This document shows, piece by piece, positions 8,613-15,690 of a stretch of DNA of 64,000 nucleotides. Below the pieces are notes generated by a model. The model worked only from the letters and a program-made list of their open reading frames with translations, had not been told where the DNA came from and did not search any database. The DNA is from DASYLJ01 sp964432595 (GTDB lineage Bacteria; Desulfobacterota; Binatia; DP-6). A program made the translations under genes and the position numbers. The DNA is taken from the NCBI GenBank assembly GCA_964432595.1, contig CAYSOF010000010.1:62001-126000 (forward strand), in the 5' to 3' direction. How positions within the stretch are numbered: the first letter of the stretch is position 1; each line of letters begins with the position of its first letter.

Positions 8613-9455
8613 ATGCGAGACCTGCGGGGGAAGACGGCCGTCGTGACCGGCGGCGCCAGCGGCATCGGGCGGGCGATGGCGGAACGCTTCGCGGAGGAGG
8701 GCATGCGCATCGTCCTCGCGGACGTCGAGCCGGGGGCGCTCGAGGCGACCGCGGCCGCGCTCCGGACGGGCGGCGCCGACGTGCTCGCGGTGCCGACGGA
8801 CGTCGCGCAGGGGGCGCAGGTCGAGTCGCTCGCGGAGCGCGCGGTCGCGGCCTACGGCCGGGTGGACGTGCTCTGCAACAACGCCGGCGTCGCGCTGAGC
8901 GGGCCGGTGTGGCAGCACACCGTCGCCGACTGGGAGTGGCTGCTCGGCGTCAACCTGTGGGGCGTGATCCACGGCATCCGCGCGTTCGTGCCGCGCATGA
9001 TCGCGCAGGGCGGGCCCGGCCACGTCGTCAACACGGCGTCGATCGCGGGGCTCACCACGAACCCCATGATGGGCGTCTACAACGTGTCGAAGCACGCCGT
9101 CGTCACGTTGTCGGAGACGCTGCACAAGGACCTCGGCCTGGTCGGCGCGCCGATCAAGGTCTCGGTGCTGTGCCCCGGCTTCGTGCAGACGCAGATCGCC
9201 GACTCGCATCGCAATCGCCCGCGCGCGCTGCAGAACGCGGACGAGCCGGTGCGGCCCGACGTGACGGAGCAGCTCGTGCGCCAGGCGCTCGCGACGGGAC
9301 TGCCGCCGGCCGAGGTCGCGCAGCAGGTGCTCGACGCGATCCGCGAGGAGCGCTTCTACATCCTGACGCACCCGCAGTTCGCGCGGCAGATCCGCGAGCG
9401 GATGGAGGACATCCTGGAGACCCGGGTGCCGCCGACCGCGATGACGCTCGGCTGA
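8613..9455 (+). CDS. SDR family oxidoreductase
   Basis: A 280-residue classical short-chain dehydrogenase. It has the cofactor motif TGGASGIG near residue 13, an aspartate at the end of beta-2 (LADVEPG) that favours NAD(H), NNAG near 90, the active-site Ser in NTASIAG and the YNVSK catalytic pair near 155. The extended C-terminal tail (EERFYILTHPQFARQIRERMEDI) is the pattern of SDRs linked to acyl-CoA or sterol metabolism. The gene lies 15 bases upstream of an acyl-CoA ligase and probably forms an operon with it, so the substrate may be a hydroxyacyl-CoA or alcohol entering that pathway. The divergent 106-base gap to the H-NOX gene should hold both promoters. Confidence 0.85.
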   Translation: MRDLRGKTAVVTGGASGIGRAMAERFAEEGMRIVLADVEPGALEATAAALRTGGADVLAVPTDVAQGAQVESLAERAVAAYGRVDVLCNNAGVALSGPVWQHTVADWEWLLGVNLWGVIHGIRAFVPRMIAQGGPGHVVNTASIAGLTTNPMMGVYNVSKHAVVTLSETLHKDLGLVGAPIKVSVLCPGFVQTQIADSHRNRPRALQNADEPVRPDVTEQLVRQALATGLPPAEVAQQVLDAIREERFYILTHPQFARQIRERMEDILETRVPPTAMTLG

Positions 9456-9470
9456 AGGACCGCCGCCCGG

Positions 9471-11093
9471 ATGTCCGGCTTCCCGCCGTGGACGTGGGAC
9501 GTCCCCGCGCGCTTCAACATCGGGGTCGCCTGCACCGATGCGCACCTCGGCACGCCGATCGCGACGCGGGCGGCGGTCATCGTCGACGACGACGCGGCCG
9601 GCGTGTCGCAGCGGACGTTCGCCGAGCTCGCCGCCGACACGACCCGCTTCGCCGGCGCGCTCCGGCAGCTCGGCTGCGCGCCGGGCGATCGCGTCCTGAT
9701 CCGCCTGCCGAACCACCTCGCGTATCCGACCACGTTCCTCGGCGCGCTGAAGCGCGGCGCCGTGCCCGTGCCGACGTCGATGCAGCTCACGCCCGACGAG
9801 GTGCAGTACGTCGCGACCAACTCGGGCGCCGTCGTCCTCGTGACGGACCACGCGACCTGGAACGCCATGCACGCGATGCTCGAGACGTTGCCGCTGCGCC
9901 ACGTCCTGCTCGTCGGCGACGGCGACGCGGCGCCGTCGCGCCGGCTGGCGGTCCACGACCTCGCCGCGGCGCTGGCAGGCGCGCCGGCCGACGAAGCTCC
10001 CCATCCGACGTCCGCCGACGATCCCGCGTATCTCGTCTACACGTCGGGAACCACCGGCTGGCCGAAGGGCGTGCTGCACGCGCATCGCGCCCTGATCGGC
10101 CGCCAGCCGTCGTCGACGTACTGGTTCGACTTCCAGCCCTCGGGTGACCGCGTGCTGCACGCGGGCAAGTACAACTGGACCTACGTGCTGGGCACCGGAA
10201 TGATGGACCCGCTCTACCGCGGGCACACGACGATCGTGCACGAGGGCGCCGCGGACGCCACGCTGTGGCCCGGCCGCATCGCGCGCCACGGCGCGACGAT
10301 CTTCATCGGCGTCCCGACGATCTACCGGCAGATCCTGCAGAAGACCCGGCTGGGTGCCGCCGACGTGCCGACGCTGCGGCACTGCATGAGCGCCGGCGAG
10401 CCGCTGCCCGCGGAGGTGCTCGGCGAGTGGCGCACGCGCTTCGGGCTCGACGTCTACGAGGCGCTCGGCATGACCGAGTGCTCGTACTACCTGTGCGAGA
10501 CGCGCTCGCGGCCGATCCGCCCCGGCTCCGCGGGCTTCATCCAGCCGGGACACGCGGTCCGCCTGCTGAATCCGGCGACGCTGCAGCCGGTGCCCGTCGG
10601 CGAGGAGGGCATGCTCTGCATCCCGCGCGACGATCCCGGGCTGCTGCTCCGCTACTGGAACCAACCCGAGGAGACGGCGGCGACGTTCACGGACGACTGG
10701 TACCTGACCGGCGACTACGCGCGGCAGGACGCCGACGGGTACGTGTGGTTCCTCGGCCGGCGCGACGATCTCATCAATACGTTCGGCTATCGCGTGTCGC
10801 CGCACGAGGTCGACCGCGTGCTGCGCGAGCATCCCGCCGTCGCCGACTGTGCCACCGTCGGCGAGGAGGTCGGCCCGGCGAAGGTCCTCGTGACCACCTA
10901 CGTCGTGCGCCACGCCGACGCCGACGCCGCCGTCGACGCCGACGCGCTGTTGGCGTACGGGCGCGCGCACCTCGCGGCGTACAAGGCGCCGCGCATCGTC
11001 TACCTCGTCGACGAGCTGCCGCGGACGCGCAACGGCAAGGTGCTGCGCCGCGCGCTGACGCCGGCGCTGGCCACGGCGCGGTCGCAGGCATGA
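9471..11093 (+). CDS. AMP-dependent acyl/aryl-CoA ligase
   Basis: The 540-residue adenylate-forming enzyme has the phosphate-binding loop YTSGTTGWPKG (about residues 188-198) and GMTEC in the A5 motif. YLTGDYARQDADGYVWFLGR (A7/A8) follows, and the C-terminal PRTRNGKVLRR carries the catalytic lysine. It activates a carboxylic acid with ATP and transfers it to CoA. The overall layout (FNIGVACTDAHL at the N-terminus and the loose fit between N- and C-domains) resembles benzoate- or medium-chain acyl-CoA ligases (BclM/MACS-like). The substrate cannot be fixed from sequence alone. It follows the SDR by 15 bases. Confidence 0.88.
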   Translation: MSGFPPWTWDVPARFNIGVACTDAHLGTPIATRAAVIVDDDAAGVSQRTFAELAADTTRFAGALRQLGCAPGDRVLIRLPNHLAYPTTFLGALKRGAVPVPTSMQLTPDEVQYVATNSGAVVLVTDHATWNAMHAMLETLPLRHVLLVGDGDAAPSRRLAVHDLAAALAGAPADEAPHPTSADDPAYLVYTSGTTGWPKGVLHAHRALIGRQPSSTYWFDFQPSGDRVLHAGKYNWTYVLGTGMMDPLYRGHTTIVHEGAADATLWPGRIARHGATIFIGVPTIYRQILQKTRLGAADVPTLRHCMSAGEPLPAEVLGEWRTRFGLDVYEALGMTECSYYLCETRSRPIRPGSAGFIQPGHAVRLLNPATLQPVPVGEEGMLCIPRDDPGLLLRYWNQPEETAATFTDDWYLTGDYARQDADGYVWFLGRRDDLINTFGYRVSPHEVDRVLREHPAVADCATVGEEVGPAKVLVTTYVVRHADADAAVDADALLAYGRAHLAAYKAPRIVYLVDELPRTRNGKVLRRALTPALATARSQA

Positions 11094-11142
11094 CCACGAC
11101 GACCACGTCGGCGCCGTCCGTGCCGGTCAGCCAGCCGCCGGA

Positions 11143-12306
11143 GTGACGGTCGCAGTGCGCCGCGCCGCCGTCATCGTCGCGTTCGTCACGATCATGCTGT
11201 GCGTGGTCGTCGGCGGGCACGTCTACCTCGACGCGAAGCTGGCGCTGCGTCCGGCGTTGCCGCCGCCCTACCGCGCGCTCGTCGGGACCATCGTCGTCGC
11301 CGGCGCGATGCTGCTGATCGCCCAGCCGATCGCCGAGCGGCTGCTGGCGCCGCGGACGGGCCGCTGGATCGCATGGCCCTCGTCGATCTGGATGGGGTTC
11401 GCGTTCTTCCTGCTGGTCGGCTTCCTGCTGAGCGACCTCGTGCGGCTGGTGGTCGGCGCCGAGGGCGTCGAGGCGGCACGCGTACAGGCGCTCGTCGTCG
11501 TCGTGCTGGCGACCGCAGCGGTCGCGCGTGGCGTCGCGGACGCACGCCGCGGTCCCGGCGTGGCGCAGGTGGCGGTGACGCTGCCGCGCTGGCCGAGGGA
11601 GCTCGACGGCTTCCGCGTCGTCCAGATCAGCGACGTCCACATCGGGCCGATTCTGGGCCGGCGCTTCGCCGCGGACGTCACGGCACGGGTGAACGACCTG
11701 GCGGCGGACCTGATCGCCGTCACGGGCGACCTGGTCGACGGCGACGTCCGACGCCTCGCCGCGGAGGTGGCGCCGTTCGCAGACCTGCGCGCGGCGCACG
11801 GCGTCTTCTTCGTCACCGGCAACCACGACTACTACTCGGGCGCCGACGCCTGGGTGGAGGTCGCGCGGCGGCTCGGCATGACGCCGCTGCGCAACGCGCG
11901 CGTCGCCGTCGAGCGCGACGGGGCCGCGTTCGACCTGGCCGGCGTCGAGGACCATCACGCGCACCTGGTGCACCCGGTCCACCGGTCCGACGTCGCTGCG
12001 GCGATCGACGGTCGCGACGCCGGGCGGCCGCTCGTGCTGCTCGCGCACGATCCGCTGACGTTCAAGGAGGCGGCGCGCCACGTCGACCTCCAGCTCTCCG
12101 GGCACACCCACGGCGGCCAGATCTGGCCGTTCCGCTGGCTCGTGCGGCTGAGCACGCCGTACGTCGCCGGCTCGTACCGCGTCGGAGAGGCCCACCTCTA
12201 CGTCAGCCGCGGGACGGGGTTCTGGGGGCCGGCGATGCGGCTGTTCGCGCCGGCGGAGATCACGGAGATCACGATCCGCGCCGTCGACGTGGCCGTGGTG
12301 CGTTGA
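11143..12306 (+). CDS. Membrane metallophosphoesterase (YkuE/YpbG-like)
   Basis: The 387-residue protein has about four N-terminal membrane helices (residues 7-27, 45-62, 80-103 and 114-131). A calcineurin-like phosphoesterase domain follows. The metal-binding motifs are complete: DVH at 164-166, GDLVD at 195-199, GNHD at 226-229, His302 (LAHDP) and GHTHGG at 320-325. Relatives such as YkuE are membrane-associated phosphodiesterases or lipid/nucleotide phosphatases; UDP-diacylglucosamine hydrolysis is also known in the wider family. The substrate is unknown. A GTG start at 11143 is used. It lies 49 bases after the CoA ligase and could be read through from it. Confidence 0.88.
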   Translation: MTVAVRRAAVIVAFVTIMLCVVVGGHVYLDAKLALRPALPPPYRALVGTIVVAGAMLLIAQPIAERLLAPRTGRWIAWPSSIWMGFAFFLLVGFLLSDLVRLVVGAEGVEAARVQALVVVVLATAAVARGVADARRGPGVAQVAVTLPRWPRELDGFRVVQISDVHIGPILGRRFAADVTARVNDLAADLIAVTGDLVDGDVRRLAAEVAPFADLRAAHGVFFVTGNHDYYSGADAWVEVARRLGMTPLRNARVAVERDGAAFDLAGVEDHHAHLVHPVHRSDVAAAIDGRDAGRPLVLLAHDPLTFKEAARHVDLQLSGHTHGGQIWPFRWLVRLSTPYVAGSYRVGEAHLYVSRGTGFWGPAMRLFAPAEITEITIRAVDVAVVR

Positions 12307-12530
12307 GCCCCGTCTCGCGCAGCTGCGTCACGAGCCGGGCGAAGCAGCCCCTCGAGCGCCACGAACCGCCGGGGCAGGGCGGCGAGCAGGTCGCTCTGGG
12401 CGAGCGCCGGGAGCGCCCAGCTGGTCCGCCGCGCCGACGCGGCCTGCACGGCCTTCATCCGCCACCGGCATGCGGACCCGCTCGTGCGCGACATCGGACT
12501 GCCGCGCACGGCGGCGTTGGCGCGGGGGGA
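12307..12530. other. Gene-free stretch, possible gene remnant
   Basis: This 224-base stretch separates the phosphoesterase from a convergent small secreted protein. One + frame ending at TAA 12533-12535 reads a tail ...DPLVRDIGLPRTAALARGD. The DIGLPR part recalls the C-terminus of DUF1127-like small proteins, but no plausible start, Shine-Dalgarno or complete domain precedes it. I see no clear terminator hairpin with a T-tract. Confidence 0.3.
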
Positions 12531-12911
12531 CTAATACGCGGGCGAGACGGCGAAGCAGCCGGCCGTCAGGCTGCTCAGGCAGGCCGTGGCGCGGGCGTAT
12601 TTGGAGCTGCCGGTGAACTCGAACTGGCACTGCAGGGTCGCGTACGGCGGGTCGGCCCAGTTGTGCTCGTGCGTCTCGCCGGGGGCGAGGTACGCGGCGG
12701 ACGCCGTCGCCACGGCGCCGTCCGTCTTGATGAGGCGGACGGTGACGTGGACCTCGCGGTTGCTCGTGTTGGTGAACAGGCACGCGAATCCGGCGTTGGT
12801 GCCGAGCCGCAGGGCGACGGTATGCATCATTGCGGCCTCGGCGGCGCCGGCGCTCAGGGTGCCGGCGAGCGCGAGCGCCGCAGCCATACGGACGGATACG
12901 AAGCGCGTCAT
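12531..12911 (-). CDS. Small secreted protein of unknown function
   Basis: The 126-residue product begins with a good Sec signal peptide (MTRFVSVRMAAALALAGTL, cleavage near AEA|AM). The mature part of about 100 residues is beta-strand rich and holds four cysteines (Cys in FACLFTN, LQCQFEF, TACLSS and AGCFAV) that could form two disulfides. A Shine-Dalgarno AGGAGGA lies seven bases before the ATG, which supports it as a real gene. I do not recognise the family. The NTSNREVHVTVRLIKTDG segment looks like an Ig/jelly-roll strand pair as in structural surface proteins. Confidence 0.65.
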   Translation of the reverse strand: MTRFVSVRMAAALALAGTLSAGAAEAAMMHTVALRLGTNAGFACLFTNTSNREVHVTVRLIKTDGAVATASAAYLAPGETHEHNWADPPYATLQCQFEFTGSSKYARATACLSSLTAGCFAVSPAY

Positions 12912-13002
12912 GATCGATCCTCCTGGGCCGTGCCGCCCGACGACCTGTCGGGGCGGGGCAGGCTCGATCAGGAGGCGTACGCTTCGATCGTACGATGTTC
13001 CG

Positions 13003-13890
13003 TCAGGACGCCGCCGCCTGCGCCGCGTCGGACGTCTCGTCCGGCGTCACGGTGACGTCGACGCTCATCCCCAGGAAGTCGGCGGGCGCGCCCGTGAACG
13101 ACCCGGTCAGCGGGATCGCCTGGCTGGGGTCGCGGGTGACGGCGACCCGCACCAGGTTCTTCCCGCCGACGAGGCCGTTCGTCGGGTCGAACTCCACCCA
13201 GCCGGAGCCGGGCAGGTACACCTGCACCCATGCGTGCGTCGCGCCGCCGCCGACCGCCTTGTCGTCGTAGAGGTAGCCGGTGACGAAGCGCGCCGCGAGG
13301 CCGAGGCTGCGCGCCGCCTCCATCATGAGCAGCGCGAAGTCGCGGCAGGTGCCGCTGTTCGTCGTCAGCGTCTCGACGGCGGGCTGCGTGCCTTCCTCGT
13401 CGCGCCGGCGGTACTGGAACGTCTGCTGGATCGTCGTCGTCATCCCGATCAGCATCTCGCGCGTGTCGGTCGGGCCGTCCGTCTTGACGAACTGCCGTGC
13501 CCACGCGTCGACCAGGTGCTCGGGATCGGGATAGTGCCGCTCGATGGTGCGGCCGAGGTCGGGGACCTCTTCGGCGGAGTAGCTGAACGGGTACGTCTGC
13601 GCATACGGCTCGATCGTGAACTCGGGTCCCGACGGCGGGAAGTGCTCGAGCCGGATCGTGCTGACGAACGTGAGCTCGCTCGCCTGCTGATCGAACGACG
13701 CGATCGCGATCGAGTTGCCGAAGACGTCGTGATACCAGCGCACCGCCGCAGCGGGCGTGATCGTCAGCGCGGTGTCGACGAGCCACAGGTCGTGGCTGTC
13801 GCGCGGACGGAACATCAGGCGATGCTCGCCGAACGTGACGGGCTTCGCGTAGCGGTAGACGGTCGTGTGTTGGATCGTGAGCCGCGGCAT
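13003..13890 (-). CDS. Transglutaminase-like cysteine peptidase family protein
   Basis: The 295-residue protein has the bacterial transglutaminase N-terminal beta domain (MPRLTIQHTTVYRYAKPV, residues 1-100) followed by a transglutaminase-core domain. The catalytic triad is intact: Cys182 in SGTCRDFA, His219 in ATHAWVQVY and Asp235 in EFDPTNG. There is no signal peptide, so it acts in the cytoplasm. Proteins of this class are thought to be proteases or amidases rather than true crosslinkers. The gene precedes the anti-sigma gene's 3' end by 46 bases on the same strand, so read-through from the sigma operon is possible. Confidence 0.88.
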   Translation of the reverse strand: MPRLTIQHTTVYRYAKPVTFGEHRLMFRPRDSHDLWLVDTALTITPAAAVRWYHDVFGNSIAIASFDQQASELTFVSTIRLEHFPPSGPEFTIEPYAQTYPFSYSAEEVPDLGRTIERHYPDPEHLVDAWARQFVKTDGPTDTREMLIGMTTTIQQTFQYRRRDEEGTQPAVETLTTNSGTCRDFALLMMEAARSLGLAARFVTGYLYDDKAVGGGATHAWVQVYLPGSGWVEFDPTNGLVGGKNLVRVAVTRDPSQAIPLTGSFTGAPADFLGMSVDVTVTPDETSDAAQAAAS

Positions 13891-13936
13891 GGCGGCCGGA
13901 TTGAAGCACGCGTTTCGCGGGTCGCATAGCCTCGTT

Positions 13937-15004
13937 TCAGGGCGCGGGCACGGTCATCGTCCGTCGCACGACGACGTCCGTCCCCGGCACGCGGATCTCG
14001 ACCTCGTACGTCGTGTGATCGCGCCACGAGGGCGGCAGCTCGAAGGCGAGCATCGCGAGGTCGGGATGGACGGCGAAGCGCTCGCGCAGCTCGCGGTCGC
14101 GGCCGACGTCGCGTACGCGCAGCTCGACGACGCCGGCCTCGCGCGCGGCGTCGGGCAGCTCGATCGAGAGGAAGGGGCGCTCCGCCCGCCCCTCGGCCTC
14201 CGGCTCGGCGCGGCGGCTGAGGGCCCCGAGCGCGCGGGAGCGCTCGGCCGGCGGCGCGGCCTTCGCCGGCGCCTGTGCGGCGGGTGCCGGCGGTGGCGGC
14301 GGCGGAGGCGGTGCGGGAGCAGCGGCACCGGCGCCGTCCGCGTCGTCCTCCGCGGCGCGGAGCTGCCGACCGCCACGCTTCGGCTCGGGGCGTCGATCCG
14401 CTTCCGCATCCCGAGACGCGCGCGCGGCGGGAGCGCGATCGGCCGGCGCGGGCTCGGGCTCCGCCGCGCGGCGGGCGGCCGGGGGTGGTGGCGTCGCCGG
14501 CGGTGCCGCCGGTGCCGGTTCGGACGCGGCCGGCGGGCCCAGCACGTCGCGGCTGGCTTCCTCGTGCCGATCCAGCAGCGACGGCGCGAGCGCGACCAGC
14601 AGCAGCGCGTAGGCCACCGCGGGATTCCACAGCACGCGACGGAGCATCGACCGCCGTGGCGTGGGCGCCGCGGCGACCGGCCGCTCCTCGACGTGTGGCG
14701 CCACGTCGAAGCGCGCGAGCGCGCGCAGCTCGTCCGTGCAGGTCGGGCACGCCTCGACGTGACGCGCGAGCGCGAGCCGCTCCGCCGGCGGCAGGCCGTC
14801 GTCGCCGTCGGCCCAGCGCAGCAGGCGCTCGGGGTCCGGGTGACCCGCGCTGCCGAGGCGTGCCTGCAGCGCGGTCCATGCGGCGACCTCCGCGGCGCAG
14901 TCGGCGCACCGCGGCCAGTGCTCGCGGAAGTCGTCCCACGCGGCGGCGCGCGGTTCGACGAGATACGCCGCGAGGTCGACGTCGAATGCCCTACGGCAGC
15001 TCAT
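13937..15004 (-). CDS. Membrane anti-sigma factor with zinc-finger-type N-terminus
   Basis: The 355-residue protein has two anti-sigma-type H-x3-C-x2-C motifs, at His29/Cys33/Cys36 and His82/Cys86/Cys89. One membrane helix follows at about 129-144 (PAVAYALLLVALAPSLL), then a long Pro/Ala-rich periplasmic linker with a polyproline run near 250. A beta-rich C-terminal domain comes last (FLSIELPDAAREAG to the end). The N-terminus is cytoplasmic and should hold the ECF sigma factor encoded 41 bases upstream. The duplicated zinc-binding motif is unusual; most anti-sigma factors have one. The start ATG 15004 follows the sigma stop and leaves the first finger intact. Confidence 0.82.
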   Translation of the reverse strand: MSCRRAFDVDLAAYLVEPRAAAWDDFREHWPRCADCAAEVAAWTALQARLGSAGHPDPERLLRWADGDDGLPPAERLALARHVEACPTCTDELRALARFDVAPHVEERPVAAAPTPRRSMLRRVLWNPAVAYALLLVALAPSLLDRHEEASRDVLGPPAASEPAPAAPPATPPPPAARRAAEPEPAPADRAPAARASRDAEADRRPEPKRGGRQLRAAEDDADGAGAAAPAPPPPPPPPAPAAQAPAKAAPPAERSRALGALSRRAEPEAEGRAERPFLSIELPDAAREAGVVELRVRDVGRDRELRERFAVHPDLAMLAFELPPSWRDHTTYEVEIRVPGTDVVVRRTMTVPAP

Positions 15005-15045
15005 GGCCCCACACCCGATAGGTCGGTCGGACGGCGCGCATCGGA

Positions 15046-15624
15046 TCACCCGCTCCCGAGCCGGCGGCGGAGCGTCGCGAGCCCGTCGCGCAGGCGCCGT
15101 TTCATCGTCCCGAGCGGGATGCCGGTGGCGTCGCTCACCTCCTGGTAGGTCTTGCCCTCGGCATAGACGCCGTCCAGCACCCGGCGCTCGTCGGGCGGCA
15201 GGTCGTCCATCGCGGCGCGCAGCGCGGCGACGTCGTCGTCGGGCGGTGCGGCTTCGGCGACGCCCGCGGTCGCGTCGTCCCACGGCAGCGTCTCCGACTC
15301 GTGATGGCGGAGCTTCGCCTTCAGGCGGTCCATCACCTTGTTGCGGGTGATGATGCGGACGTAGCCGACGAAGGCCTGCGGATCGCGCAGCCGTCCCGCC
15401 TTGGCGTTCGCCACGACGGCCAGGACGACCTCCTGGCGGAGGTCGTCCCATTCATCGCGGAAGTCGTAGGCGCGGAGCTGGGTGAGACAGCCGGTCACCA
15501 GGCGATTGACCCTCATGAACGCCACCCGGTCGCCCGTGAGCAGTCGATCCTGGACGTCGGTCCAGTCCTCGGCGGGACCGGGCATCGGCGCGGCATCGTA
15601 GGGGAACGCCATGCGGACTGCCAA
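15046..15624 (-). CDS. ECF-type RNA polymerase sigma factor
   Basis: The 192-residue protein has the two ECF domains. Region 2 (WDDLRQEVVLAVVANAKAG, then AFVGYVRIITRNKVMDRLK) covers about residues 55-105. Region 4 is LPPDERRVLDGVYAEGKTYQEVSDATGIPLGTMKRRLRDGL, about 143-183, with a clear helix-turn-helix. It is followed by its anti-sigma gene, the usual order. Divergent from it, only 66 bases away, is the VIT/VWA gene, a likely target because the intergenic space must hold both promoters. The start is uncertain: ATGs at 15624, 15612 and 15585 are all possible and none has a clear Shine-Dalgarno. Confidence 0.88.
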   Translation of the reverse strand: MAVRMAFPYDAAPMPGPAEDWTDVQDRLLTGDRVAFMRVNRLVTGCLTQLRAYDFRDEWDDLRQEVVLAVVANAKAGRLRDPQAFVGYVRIITRNKVMDRLKAKLRHHESETLPWDDATAGVAEAAPPDDDVAALRAAMDDLPPDERRVLDGVYAEGKTYQEVSDATGIPLGTMKRRLRDGLATLRRRLGSG

Positions 15625-15669
15625 CGCGCGAGGTGGTGATCCGATTCGGCGCGTGCCGACGACCTACCG

Positions 15670-15689
15670 AGCAGAAGGAGGCTTCTGCT
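15670..15689 (+). promoter_or_regulatory. Perfect hairpin enclosing the VIT/VWA ribosome-binding site
   Basis: The arms AGCAGAAG (15670-15677) and CTTCTGCT (15682-15689) are perfectly complementary around the loop GAGG. The Shine-Dalgarno AAGGAGG (15675-15681) sits in the stem edge and loop, and the ATG follows one base after the hairpin. Folding would partly hide the ribosome-binding site, so translation may be controlled by RNA structure. This is a sequence observation; the regulatory role is inferred. Confidence 0.5.
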
Positions 15690-15690
15690 C

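Noticed and set aside
5814..10970. A 1718-codon open frame on the minus strand
   Set aside because: It runs antisense across the ATPase, H-NOX, SDR and ligase genes. Its residues are Arg/Ala/Pro-rich, as expected for mirror frames in very GC-rich DNA, and it has no domain.
13937..15451. A single frame that could join the sigma factor and the anti-sigma factor
   Set aside because: The sigma factor is in another frame with its own stop at 15046, and the anti-sigma starts at 15004.
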